Assembly (NCBI RefSeq): GCF_007673235.1
Contig: NZ_VDZH01000004.1
Span: 248,001-312,000 of the forward strand
Direction: 5' to 3'
Source of the DNA: Curtobacterium pusillum
GTDB lineage: Bacteria; Actinomycetota; Actinomycetes; Actinomycetales; Microbacteriaceae
DNA length: 64,000 nt
The position numbers were made by a program, and so were the translations under genes. Below are positions 1 to 7,770 of the stretch, in pieces (within the stretch, counting starts at the first letter, position 1; the number at the start of each line of letters is the position of its first letter). Under the pieces are notes generated by a model. It was not told the DNA's origin. It did not search any database and was given only the letters and a program-made list of their open reading frames with translations.

Positions 1-522
1 CACGTCGGCCGCCCCGACGAGGTCGCCCACGAACTCGGGCAGCACGAGGTCCTCGTCGTGTTCCAGGGCCCGCACGGCTACGTCTCCCCCGCCTGGTACC
101 CGCCGGAACAGTTCGTGCCGACCTGGAACCACGTCACCGCGCACTGCTGGGGCACGCCGGAGATCCTGTCCGACGACAAGAACTTCCGAGTCCTCGGCGA
201 GCTCGTCGACCACTTCGAGCGGGTCATGCCGTCGCCCGTGTCGTTGCAGGTCGACGAGGAGACCGCCCGCCGGATGGCCAAGGGCACCGTCGGGATCCGC
301 ATCCGGGTCACCCGGTTCGACGCCCGCGCGAAGCTCTCGCAGAACAAGGCACCCGAGGTGGTGGACCGGATCATCGCGGGCCTCCGCGGGGACGGCCCCT
401 ACGCGTCGCCGGCGCTCGCCGACGAGATGGAACGAGCACACGCTGCGCGTGTCGACGGCCTGGAGGCACTGGGCCCACGCCGCCGGTTCCGGGCCGACGC
501 GCCAGCGGCGGACCGGCCGTGA
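1..522 (+). CDS. PaiB-like FMN-binding protein, 5' end missing
   Basis: The reading frame is open from base 1, so the start lies outside the window; 173 codons are present against roughly 210 in the family. The segment FQGPHGYVSPAWYP followed by VPTWNHVTAHCWG is the signature of the PaiB / FMN_bind_2 family, split-barrel flavin-binding proteins first described as negative regulators of degradative enzymes in Bacillus. The missing part is the N-terminus. The last bases overlap the GTG start of the next gene by 4 bp (GTGA), so the two are probably co-translated. The family call is secure; a regulatory role here is only inferred from the family name. Confidence 0.85.
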   Translation, partial: HVGRPDEVAHELGQHEVLVVFQGPHGYVSPAWYPPEQFVPTWNHVTAHCWGTPEILSDDKNFRVLGELVDHFERVMPSPVSLQVDEETARRMAKGTVGIRIRVTRFDARAKLSQNKAPEVVDRIIAGLRGDGPYASPALADEMERAHAARVDGLEALGPRRRFRADAPAADRP

Positions 523-2024
523 CGGTGGGGAGGACGGAGATCCTGCTGCGCACCGTCCGGCGGGTGGGAACCTCCGGAGCCCCTGCCGACGTCCGCATCG
601 TCGACGGTCGCGTCACCGAGGTCGCACCGGCCGGCACGCTCGACGCGGCCGGCCCCGACACCGACATGCTCGAGGCGGCCGGCGCCTGGCTCGCGCCCGG
701 CTTGGTCGACCACCACGTGCACTTCGACCAGTGGGCCCTCGTCCGCCGACGCGTCGACGTCTCCGGCTGCGACTCCGCCGAGGCGACCGCCGACCTCCTC
801 GCCGAGGTCGCGCGCACCGGCGTCGCCGACCGTGTGCTCATCGGGCACGGCTACCGCGACGGGATGTGGCCCCGGCCCGCCCGACGCGAGCTGCTCGACC
901 AGGCCGCGCCGCGCCTCCCGATCGTCGTCATCAGCGGTGACCTGCACGCCGTCTGGTGCAACGCCGCGGCCCTCGCGCACTTCTCGGAGCTCGTCGGGCG
1001 GCCGCTGGTCGCCGGCGAGGACGGCGTCCTGCGCGAGCAGGACGCCTTCGACGTGACCGGCGCGCTCTCCGTCGTGCCGGACGAGGTGCTCGACGGCTAC
1101 GTCGCCGACGCCGTCGAGGCGGCGAGCGCCCGCGGACTGACGCGGATCGTCGACCTCGAGATGCGGTTCGGACTCGACCGGTGGGCCCGGCGGATCCACG
1201 CCGGGACGGACGGGCTCCGGGTGTCGTCCGGCGTCTACCCGATCGAGCTCGACGCGGTGCTCGACCGTGGGCTCCGCACCGGCGACGTCGTCCCCGGCAC
1301 GCGCGGACTCCTCACCATGGGGCCGTTCAAGGTGATCACTGACGGGTCCCTCGGCACGCGCACGGCCGCGGTCGTGGACGCGTACGGCGAACTCGGCGGC
1401 CACGGCGTGCTCACCTGGCCCCTCGAGGAGGTCGTGCCGATGGTCCGCCGTGCGGTCGACGCCGGGCTCGTGCCCGCGATCCACGCGATCGGCGACCGGG
1501 CGAACACTCTCGCGCTCGACGTGTTCGAGGCGGTCGGCACCCGCGGCACGATCGAGCACGCGCAGCTGCTGGCCGACGACGACTTCGAACGGTTCGCGCG
1601 GCTCGGCGTCGCGGCGTCCGTGCAGCCCGAGCACGCGATGGACGACCGGGACATCGCCGACCGCTACTGGGCGGGTCGCACCGACCGGGCGTTCGCCTTC
1701 GCGTCGCTCGACCGTGCCGGGGCCCGGCTGCTGCTCGGGTCGGACGCGCCCGTGGCGCCGCTCGACCCGTGGGTGTCGCTGGCCGCTGCCGTCGGGCGCG
1801 ACCGGGACGGCCGTCCTGCCTGGCACCCTGCCGAGCGGCTCTCGGCGCTGACGGCGTGGCGTGGGTCGACCGACGGGCGGGTCAGTGTGGCGGTCGGTGA
1901 TGTCGCGGACCTCGTGCTGGTGGCGGACGACCCGCTCGCGGCGTCGGTGTCGTCGGCGGCACTGCGGTCGATGCGGGTGCTCGCGACCGCGGTCGAGGGG
2001 CGGTTCACCCACCGCGAGGTCTGA
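519..2024 (+). CDS. Amidohydrolase family protein (YtcJ-like)
   Basis: A 501-residue metal-dependent hydrolase of the amidohydrolase superfamily. The HxH metal motif is at about residues 66-68 (VDHHVHFDQW), a conserved lysine region (MGPFKVITDGSLGTRTA) is near residue 271, HAIGD follows, and the late aspartate is in GSDAPVAPLDPW near residue 409. These match the amidohydrolase 3 / YtcJ group, whose substrates are mostly unknown. The GTG start overlaps the previous stop by 4 bp. The stop at 2024 is one base from the stop of the convergent glycosylase gene, so no terminator separates them. The substrate cannot be told from sequence. Confidence 0.88.
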   Translation: MTVGRTEILLRTVRRVGTSGAPADVRIVDGRVTEVAPAGTLDAAGPDTDMLEAAGAWLAPGLVDHHVHFDQWALVRRRVDVSGCDSAEATADLLAEVARTGVADRVLIGHGYRDGMWPRPARRELLDQAAPRLPIVVISGDLHAVWCNAAALAHFSELVGRPLVAGEDGVLREQDAFDVTGALSVVPDEVLDGYVADAVEAASARGLTRIVDLEMRFGLDRWARRIHAGTDGLRVSSGVYPIELDAVLDRGLRTGDVVPGTRGLLTMGPFKVITDGSLGTRTAAVVDAYGELGGHGVLTWPLEEVVPMVRRAVDAGLVPAIHAIGDRANTLALDVFEAVGTRGTIEHAQLLADDDFERFARLGVAASVQPEHAMDDRDIADRYWAGRTDRAFAFASLDRAGARLLLGSDAPVAPLDPWVSLAAAVGRDRDGRPAWHPAERLSALTAWRGSTDGRVSVAVGDVADLVLVADDPLAASVSSAALRSMRVLATAVEGRFTHREV

Positions 2025-2025
2025 G

Positions 2026-2955
2026 CTACTTCTGGTCCTTCGGGCACCAGTAGAGCTTGCGGCCGGCCATGTCCGCCATCCGGATCTCCGTGCCGCAGAC
2101 CCGGCAGGGCTCCCCTTCGCGGTGGTACACCCAGTGCCGGTCCTTCCGGGAGCGCTTCGCCTTCTTGAGCTCCGCCTCGGACAGGCCGTCCATGGTGAGC
2201 ATCAGGCCGTCGCGGACGCCGTCGTGCAGGAGCTTCGACCAGTCTGCCCACAGCGCCTTCGCCTGCTTCACGGTGATCTTCTTGCCCGGCTTGTACGGGT
2301 CGATGCGCTGCCGGAACAGCAGCTCGGCTCGGTAGATGTTGCCGATCCCGGCCACCACCGACTGGTCCATGAGCAGCTGGCCGATCGCGACGTTGCGCTT
2401 CCGGACGTTGTCGACGAAGGTCTTCTCGGCTTCCGGGCCGTCGTCGTTGATCGGATCAGGGCCGAGTTTGTCGAGCGCCTGCTGCACCTCGGCCGGGGTC
2501 TCCACGACACACGCGGTCGGGCCGCGGAGGTCGGCGACGGTGTCCTCGGTGAGGATCCGCACGCGCACCTGGCCGACGGGGTCCGGCGGGAAGGACTCGA
2601 TCGGGTCCTCGACCTTCTCCTGCTCGGCCATCCGGTACCGGGCGAGTCGCGGCGCACCGATCGAGGTCAGGGACTCCTCGCCGTCGTCGTCGGCCGACAG
2701 GGCGGTGGCGGTCGAGAGGTCGCCCGCGAAGTCCCACGCCCCGTACAGGCCGAGGTGCACGCGGAGGAACAGGTCCCCTTCGAACTCGAGGAACATCTGC
2801 TTCGCGACCGCGCGGGCGGCGATCATCCTCTTGCCGTCGAGCTGTGCGGCCCCGGCGGCGAAACGACCCTGCGGGCTGGACACCTCGCAGCGCTTGCCGA
2901 CGAAGTGCCGGGAGAACTGGTTGGCGATACGGTGGACGGAGTGACCCTCGGGCAT
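2026..2955 (-). CDS. nei: Fpg/Nei-family DNA glycosylase-lyase
   Basis: A 309-residue base-excision repair enzyme that removes oxidised bases and cuts the abasic site. The N-terminus MPEGHSVHR carries the catalytic Pro2-Glu3, GPDP and LLMDQSVVAGIGNIYRAE are the helix-two-turn-helix region, and the C-terminus has a zinc-finger-like segment. It is close to the M. tuberculosis Rv2464c type. In that finger the expected fourth cysteine is replaced by aspartate: the end reads CRVCG...WCPKDQK. The rpiB gene lies 27 bp upstream on the same strand, as in mycobacteria. A weak -10 (TAGACA) ends 6 nt before the ATG. Confidence 0.92.
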   Translation of the reverse strand: MPEGHSVHRIANQFSRHFVGKRCEVSSPQGRFAAGAAQLDGKRMIAARAVAKQMFLEFEGDLFLRVHLGLYGAWDFAGDLSTATALSADDDGEESLTSIGAPRLARYRMAEQEKVEDPIESFPPDPVGQVRVRILTEDTVADLRGPTACVVETPAEVQQALDKLGPDPINDDGPEAEKTFVDNVRKRNVAIGQLLMDQSVVAGIGNIYRAELLFRQRIDPYKPGKKITVKQAKALWADWSKLLHDGVRDGLMLTMDGLSEAELKKAKRSRKDRHWVYHREGEPCRVCGTEIRMADMAGRKLYWCPKDQK

Positions 2956-2982
2956 TGCTCTTGTCTACTCGGTACCGCTGAC

Positions 2983-3471
2983 CTACTGGTCGACCTGCTT
3001 GCCGGCGATGTGCCCCGTCGTCTCGTACTCGGCGAGCTGGGCGATGCGGCGGGCGTGGCGCTCCTCGCCCGAGAACGGCTCGGCGATGAAGAGGTCCACG
3101 AAGCGGATCGCTTCTTCCTCGGTGTGCTGGCGCGCGCCGATCGAGATGACGTTGGCGTCGTTGTGCTGCCGGGCGAGGAGCGCGGTGGACTCGTTCCACA
3201 CGAGCGCCGCGCGGATGCCCTCGACCTTGTTCGCCGCGATCTGCTCCCCGTTGCCGGAACCGCCGAACACGACGCCGAGCGCCTCGACGCCGGCGCGCTG
3301 GTCCACGACGACGGCGTGGGCGGCGTTGATGCAGAACGAGGGGTAGTCGTCGAGCGCGTCGTACTCGGTCGGACCGTGGTCCACCACCTCGTGCCCCGCT
3401 TCGGTGAGGTGCGTCGCGAGGGTCTTGTTGAACTCGAGGCCGGCGTGGTCCGTTCCGAGGTGGATGCGCAT
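2983..3471 (-). CDS. rpiB: Ribose-5-phosphate isomerase B
   Basis: A 162-residue isomerase interconverting ribose 5-phosphate and ribulose 5-phosphate in the pentose phosphate pathway. MRIHLGTDHAG at the N-terminus and GGSGNGEQIAANKVEGIRAAL in the middle are diagnostic of RpiB; the first helix and the HNDANVISIGAR segment also match. A longer reading is open to 4065, but it runs through the next gene's region and lacks family similarity. Start 3471 is chosen because the protein then begins exactly as RpiB does, and a TAGGAT box lies 7 nt upstream, suggesting a leaderless mRNA. Probably co-transcribed with the glycosylase gene. Confidence 0.95.
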   Translation of the reverse strand: MRIHLGTDHAGLEFNKTLATHLTEAGHEVVDHGPTEYDALDDYPSFCINAAHAVVVDQRAGVEALGVVFGGSGNGEQIAANKVEGIRAALVWNESTALLARQHNDANVISIGARQHTEEEAIRFVDLFIAEPFSGEERHARRIAQLAEYETTGHIAGKQVDQ

Positions 3472-3478
3472 GGAACCG

Positions 3479-3484
3479 ATCCTA
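3479..3484 (-). promoter_or_regulatory. -10 box of rpiB, leaderless type
   Basis: TAGGAT on the minus strand, followed by 7 nt and the ATG of rpiB. At this distance transcription would begin at or next to the start codon. No clear -35 is seen. Confidence 0.5.
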
Positions 3485-3539
3485 TTCCCGCGCGGGACCC
3501 GGTCCGGACGCGTGCTGCGCGTGCGTCGGCACGTCCGTC

Positions 3540-4178
3540 TCAGTGCGTGCGGACGACCACGACGACGTACCGCACGGTGTCGTCGCCGGGGTTCCGGTAG
3601 ACGACGTCGGCGGGCTCGCCGAGCTCGATCCGGTCGCCTGCGGACAGCCGTGTCGGCTCGCCGCCGACGACGACCTCGAGCACGCCGTCGACCACCCAGA
3701 TGCAGTGCCGCAGGAACGCGTACGCGGACGCCGGGTAGGCCACTTCGCGGCCGGCCGGGAGGCGCACCTCGGTCACGTCCGCGGGGAACGCCGCACTCGA
3801 GACAGGACGACGACGGTACCCGGTGTCGGGATCGGTCCAGGAGTCCGCGGTCGCGCCGCGCTGGACGCCGCGCGCCTCGTCGGGATCGACCCCCCGCGGC
3901 ACCTCGTGGTCGAGCGCTTCGTCGAGGAGTTGTGAGATCGTGAGCCCGAACGCTCCCGACAGTCGGCCGAGGATCGTCGCCGTCGGGCTCGACACCCCGC
4001 GCTCGACGCGGTTGATCATGGCGCGGGAGACGCCGGACTCCTCCGCGAGCTCGGTGAGGCTCCACTTCCGCTCGGTGCGGAGGCGCTGTAGGCGCTCGCC
4101 GAGTCGCCGCTGGTCGGCGTCATCGGGGTGCTCTCCCGTTTCCGCATCCGGCGCCACGTCGTCTACGATCTGAGACAT
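3540..4178 (-). CDS. XRE-family regulator with C-terminal cupin domain
   Basis: A 212-residue one-component regulator. Residues about 25-85 form a helix-turn-helix (RLGERLQRLR, WSLTELAEESGVSRAMINRVERG); the rest is a cupin sensor barrel with RLSAGDRIELGEPADVVYRN. Such proteins usually control a nearby gene in response to a small ligand. The ATG overlaps the divergent acetyltransferase start by two bases. A longer frame is open to 4295, but that extension is an antisense shadow of the neighbour. A TATGCT box ends 6 nt before this ATG, so the message is probably leaderless. The likely target is the divergent acetyltransferase, whose -10 region lies inside this gene's first codons. Confidence 0.88.
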   Translation of the reverse strand: MSQIVDDVAPDAETGEHPDDADQRRLGERLQRLRTERKWSLTELAEESGVSRAMINRVERGVSSPTATILGRLSGAFGLTISQLLDEALDHEVPRGVDPDEARGVQRGATADSWTDPDTGYRRRPVSSAAFPADVTEVRLPAGREVAYPASAYAFLRHCIWVVDGVLEVVVGGEPTRLSAGDRIELGEPADVVYRNPGDDTVRYVVVVVRTH

Positions 4179-4190
4179 GACGACAGCATA
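4164..4190. promoter_or_regulatory. Face-to-face overlapping promoters of the XRE and GNAT genes
   Basis: On the plus strand TACGAT (4164-4169) is followed by 7 nt and the ATG at 4177. On the minus strand TATGCT (4190-4185) is followed by 6 nt and the ATG at 4178. Both would give leaderless messages, and each -10 lies within or beside the other gene's first codons. No good -35 is visible on either side. Confidence 0.55.
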
Positions 4191-4704
4191 TGCGACGAAC
4201 ACGGGCGGGCCGGTCGCCGTCCGGGACTGCGAACCGCGCGACCTCGACGTCGTGCACGCGCTCCACGTCGACGCCGTCCTGCACTCCACCGCCATCTGGC
4301 AGGAGGAACCGCACCCGCGCTCGTACTTCGACGGCTGGCTCGCCGAGCGCCGCGCCGACGGCTACCCGGTCATCGTGGCCGAGGTCGACGGGCGCGTCGC
4401 CGGGTACGCCACGTACTCGCAGTGGCGGCCGCACCAGGGGTACCGGCTGACCGTCGAGCACAGCGTCTACGTCGTCGAGGAGTTCCGCGGCCGAGGCGTC
4501 GCCACGACCCTGATGAACACTCTGGTCGAGCGGGCGACGGCCGAGGGGCGGCACGTGATGATCGCCGGGATCTGCAGCACCAACGCGGGATCGATCGCAC
4601 TGCACGAGCGGCTCGGGTTCACGACCGTTGCCGTGGTGCCCGAGGTCGGCCGGAAGTTCGACCGGTGGCTGGACCTGACGCTGATGCGGCTGCCGCTGGT
4701 CTGA
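4177..4704 (+). CDS. GNAT acetyltransferase, phosphinothricin-acetyltransferase-like
   Basis: A 175-residue N-acetyltransferase. The acetyl-CoA motif is FRGRGVATTLMNTL (about residues 104-117). It is followed by HVMIAGICSTNAGSIALHERLGF and a C-terminal GRKFDRWLDLTLM, which is the layout of the PAT/Pat family that acetylates phosphinothricin, methionine sulfoximine or related amines. The substrate here is unknown. The start is set by the -10 box 7 nt upstream. It is convergent with the toxin-cassette gene ending at 4713, only 8 bp away. Confidence 0.9.
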   Translation: MTTAYATNTGGPVAVRDCEPRDLDVVHALHVDAVLHSTAIWQEEPHPRSYFDGWLAERRADGYPVIVAEVDGRVAGYATYSQWRPHQGYRLTVEHSVYVVEEFRGRGVATTLMNTLVERATAEGRHVMIAGICSTNAGSIALHERLGFTTVAVVPEVGRKFDRWLDLTLMRLPLV

Positions 4705-4712
4705 CGGGCCCG

Positions 4713-5777
4713 TCAGTCTGCATTCGGCATCGGGACGGCGATCGCTGGCGGTGATGGTCGGAACGGCGGCGCAGTGTCACCATGCGCGACGGGACGGTGG
4801 TCGGCGAACCACGCGTACGCGACCGCTTCGTCGGGCTCGGCCGGACTCTCGTCGAGGCAGTCGCTGCACCGCGCGCGCCACCCGTCGTCGTCGTGCCACC
4901 GGTGCGGGTGCCCCTTCGCCACCCAGTCCGGAGACCAGTTCACGTCGAAGGCATACACAATCTCGGCGGCGATCCCCCACGCGATGTTCTTGAGCGCCGC
5001 GTCCTCGATGCCCTTGCCCCACGAGAGCCAGCCGTTGCGGAGTTCCTCGAAGACGTTCTCCACGAGTAGCTCGTGGTTCTTGTCGTCCCATTCGTCACTC
5101 GAGGAGCGCACGACGACCGCGGGCGCGCTCGGGGTCGTTCGCGGCCCGGCATCGCGCGCTTGGTCGTCCTCGGCCTGCTCGGCGTTGTGCGTCCGCGCGT
5201 ACCGCTCGCCGTCCGTCGTGTTCATCAACCACACCGAGTTCGCGAGGTCACCGTCAGACTCACCGGCCTGGGGCGCGCTGATGTAGCGGTCCCGGACGGA
5301 CGCCATCCGCTCCGTGACGCTCCGCTCGGGTTCGACGAAGGCGAGCTCCGAACCGGCACGGACGAACATCCCGCTCGTCAGGAGGCCCCGACGGATGCCG
5401 ACCTCGACGGTCCGCAGCGCCATCGCCCGGGCTCGGGTGCCGTCTGACTCGTGGTCGGTCCTCGCCATGCGGTGCAGCGCACGGAGGTCGGTGGCGCACC
5501 CGTTCCGGTTGAACTCCGTGAGCTCCAAGAGCAGCTGCTCCTCGGGAGTCCGGGGCGCCGGCTCCGTGCTCGGCGGCACGCCGGTGTCGTGCCGAACGCT
5601 GCGGCGCTGGACTCTGGGGTCCTCGGCGTCGACGGGAGGGATGACGTCGATGTACGCCTCATGACCGGGAAGCGGCTCCCGCATCGCGGCGATGGAGCCG
5701 TCCGGCATGGCGCGGACTTCCTCGGCGGGGAACGGGATGTACTCGAGACCGGCGTCAGACAACGATCTCATCCCCAT
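4713..5777 (-). CDS. Unknown protein, second immunity candidate of the toxin cassette
   Basis: A 354-residue protein I cannot assign. It starts MGMRSLSDAG at 5777; a start at 5771 is equally possible. Both lie inside the end of the upstream gene (17-23 bp overlap), so it is translationally coupled. Residues about 100-185 (ALRTVEVGIRRGLLTSGMFV...FVEPERSVTERM) resemble in spacing a stretch of the preceding 151-residue protein, suggesting a shared domain. The C-terminal half (NVFEELRNGWLSWGKGIEDA, and CSDC) looks like a separate domain rich in Trp, Asp and His. A longer frame to 6008 is only a shadow of the neighbour. By position it is probably another immunity or accessory protein. Confidence 0.65.
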   Translation of the reverse strand: MGMRSLSDAGLEYIPFPAEEVRAMPDGSIAAMREPLPGHEAYIDVIPPVDAEDPRVQRRSVRHDTGVPPSTEPAPRTPEEQLLLELTEFNRNGCATDLRALHRMARTDHESDGTRARAMALRTVEVGIRRGLLTSGMFVRAGSELAFVEPERSVTERMASVRDRYISAPQAGESDGDLANSVWLMNTTDGERYARTHNAEQAEDDQARDAGPRTTPSAPAVVVRSSSDEWDDKNHELLVENVFEELRNGWLSWGKGIEDAALKNIAWGIAAEIVYAFDVNWSPDWVAKGHPHRWHDDDGWRARCSDCLDESPAEPDEAVAYAWFADHRPVAHGDTAPPFRPSPPAIAVPMPNAD

Positions 5778-6210
5778 GCGGTTCGATGACGTTGCCGTCT
5801 TCGTCCCAGATCCCTCCGAAACGGTCGTCGACGTGCGCCCACGGGTCCTGCCCGGCGGCCTCACGACCGGCTTCTTCCGCTTCGAAGACCTGCACTCCTC
5901 GAGGTGTTGCCGTGGCGAAGAGGTTCCAGACCGTGTCGGATGTCCCGTAGCGCACCGCAGCACGTTGGATGAGCTCGTCGACGTCACCGTGCCAGTTGGT
6001 CCAAACACCCCGGCCGGCTTCGTCCGCTTCGATCGAGCCGAGGCCGATCAGGTCTGCCGTGAGTAGCTCACGGAGGTACCCGAGGATCCGGACCTCCACC
6101 ACGGCCTCCGGTTCTCGCGTCCGATCGGCGATCCCGATGTGCCATCCGTAGATGTCCACGCCGGTCTCGTCAGAAACGTCCGCGAGCAGTTGGTACGTCA
6201 GCTCGTTCAT
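5755..6210 (-). CDS. Putative immunity protein of the polymorphic toxin
   Basis: A 151-residue acidic protein with no family I can name. It starts with ATG at 6210, which overlaps the toxin stop by 4 bp (ATGA). This coupling to a C-terminally tipped toxin is the classic arrangement for an immunity protein. The middle (VVEVRILGYLRELLTADLIG, then VWTNWHGDVDELIQRAAVRY) reads as a small winged-helix-like or alpha/beta fold. The C-terminus is very acidic (DDRFGGIWDEDGNVIEPHGDE), as in many immunity proteins that mask basic nuclease tips. The function is inferred from context only. Confidence 0.65.
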   Translation of the reverse strand: MNELTYQLLADVSDETGVDIYGWHIGIADRTREPEAVVEVRILGYLRELLTADLIGLGSIEADEAGRGVWTNWHGDVDELIQRAAVRYGTSDTVWNLFATATPRGVQVFEAEEAGREAAGQDPWAHVDDRFGGIWDEDGNVIEPHGDEIVV

Positions 6211-7409
6211 CGAGCCTCCTCGGGTAAGTCGTGCCGTGGTGAGTCCTTCGGGAGATGGATCTTGTACTTGCTGTTGCCACCGGCGTTGATCTCGATGGTC
6301 GGCCCGCCCGATTGGCTGTCGGGACGCCATTGCACGCGAGATCCGTCGGGGAGCTCGACTGACGTGGAGTCGGGAGCTCCGCCGTCCATCGGCTTGCCAC
6401 CACGGGTGAGCTCCTTCCAGATGTCGACGAGCTCTTCCGGCGTGTCGACCTCTCCGACCGGCTTCTTCTTCGGAACTCTGCCGTACTTCCGTGCATGTTT
6501 GATTGCTTCCGCACCGGTCATCGGCCCGATGACATCGGTCATGATGCCAGCACCACCCGCCACCTCGCGCGGCTTGCCAGTGAGCGGATCGTGCGTCCAC
6601 GCCCAGGCATCCCGGTCGGCCTGCGCCATCCGCTGCCGCATCGCATCCGCAGGCGTCTGCTGCTGCGTGTCGCCGCTCAGGCCGAACAGGATGCCGAGCA
6701 GTCCGAGTGCCGACAGGCCCCCGACCGCCGAACCGCTGCCCGCAGCAGTTCCGCCCGCGGCGCCGAGCCACGGCCACGGGAACTGGAACGGCGTCGACGG
6801 GAACCCCGGGAGCGGCATCGGTGCCACCAGGCTCGCAGTCCGGACGTCGGTCCCGTCCGTCGCGAGCCCAGCCGTCGACTCGCCACCGGAGATCGCGCGG
6901 ATCCGTCCGGCCAGTTCTCGCTGCCACGACTGCCACTGCTCGTTCCAGGCGGCAACGGCCGTGCGGAGTGCGGCGTCCTCGATGGCGAGCGCGGGGACCT
7001 GCTGCCACGGCGTGGAGCTGGTGGGCGGTTCGGGGAGCGCCGCGTCGTGGCGAGCGACGGCCGCGTGCAGACCGCCGGCGAACGAGGAGATCCGCTCGGC
7101 GAGCGCCGCGCGGCTCGTTCGGAACTCCGCGAACTCGAACGACGCGTCGTCCAGCAGGCGATCGAGTCGATCGACGCTGTCGGCGAGGTCGTCGGCGACC
7201 TTGGTCGAGCGGTGTGTCATGGCGGGCATCGCGTCGCTCACGCCGGGCATCTCGAACGCCGCGGGCATCGCTGACCAGGACCGGTCGCCGTCCGAAGCGG
7301 TCGCGCGGACCTCCTCCGCGATGTCACGGAGCGATGCTGCGGCCGCGACGACCGATGCCATGTCCAGTCGGATCTCGTCGAGCGCGTCAGCCTCGATGAT
7401 CGCGGTCAC
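6207..7409 (-). CDS. Polymorphic toxin with type VII secretion-like N-terminus
   Basis: A 400-residue protein. Residues about 1-160 are helical and Ala-rich with heptad-like spacing, as in WXG/LXG-type secreted proteins. About residues 195-245 form a Pro/Gly/hydrophobic segment (PLPGFPSTPFQFPWPWLG, then GGLSALGLLGILFGLSG). A pre-toxin segment (AIKHARKYGRVPKKKP) leads into a compact tip of about 75 residues with TPEELVDIWKEL, VELPDGSRVQWRPDSQSGG and KYKIHLPK. I recall similar tips at the ends of Bacillus LXG and actinobacterial toxins but cannot name the family or activity. It overlaps by 4 bp with genes on both sides. No secretion-machine gene is in the window. Confidence 0.72.
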   Translation of the reverse strand: MTAIIEADALDEIRLDMASVVAAAASLRDIAEEVRATASDGDRSWSAMPAAFEMPGVSDAMPAMTHRSTKVADDLADSVDRLDRLLDDASFEFAEFRTSRAALAERISSFAGGLHAAVARHDAALPEPPTSSTPWQQVPALAIEDAALRTAVAAWNEQWQSWQRELAGRIRAISGGESTAGLATDGTDVRTASLVAPMPLPGFPSTPFQFPWPWLGAAGGTAAGSGSAVGGLSALGLLGILFGLSGDTQQQTPADAMRQRMAQADRDAWAWTHDPLTGKPREVAGGAGIMTDVIGPMTGAEAIKHARKYGRVPKKKPVGEVDTPEELVDIWKELTRGGKPMDGGAPDSTSVELPDGSRVQWRPDSQSGGPTIEINAGGNSKYKIHLPKDSPRHDLPEEAR

Positions 7410-7717
7410 CGACGTGCCGCCCGAACCGTCTGGGTCGCCATGTGTGCGTCAGCCTCGTCGACGGCGGCGAGCGCGACTGCGCCGACGGCGCTGACGGCGT
7501 GCAGGTGCGTGCCGATCCTCGACGCGGTCCCGGTGCGTCCCGCGCCGAACGACGTCAGTGCAGACGCGATGTCGGGCGACCCGCTCGCCGCCGCGGCGAG
7601 CGCGTCGAACGCACCACGCATCGCTGCGGCCTGCTGTGCGACGTCCGCCGCGGCGACGCGCACGTCCGCGACCGTCCGTTCGGACGCCCCGCGGTCGACG
7701 CGGTACGACTCCCCCAT
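7406..7717 (-). CDS. Small helical WXG100/EsxA-like partner protein
   Basis: A 103-residue Ala-rich, predominantly helical protein without signal peptide (SERTVADVRVAAADVAQQAAAM, then ALTSFGAGRTGTASRIG). Length and position as the first gene before a large toxin fit a type VII secretion partner, although no WxG turn is present. It begins at ATG 7717 with AGGGA 6 nt upstream. A TATCGT -10 candidate lies at 7759-7764 on the minus strand. Its stop overlaps the toxin start by 4 bp. The assignment rests on size, composition and context, so confidence is moderate. Confidence 0.6.
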   Translation of the reverse strand: MGESYRVDRGASERTVADVRVAAADVAQQAAAMRGAFDALAAAASGSPDIASALTSFGAGRTGTASRIGTHLHAVSAVGAVALAAVDEADAHMATQTVRAARR

Positions 7718-7770
7718 CGAGATCCCTGTCCCCCTGATACTTCACCGAACGGAGGCGACGATAGCAGGGT

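Noticed and set aside
3472-4065. N-terminal extension of rpiB to 4065
   Set aside because: It overlaps the XRE gene in another frame and has no RpiB similarity; the family begins at MRIHLGTDHAG.
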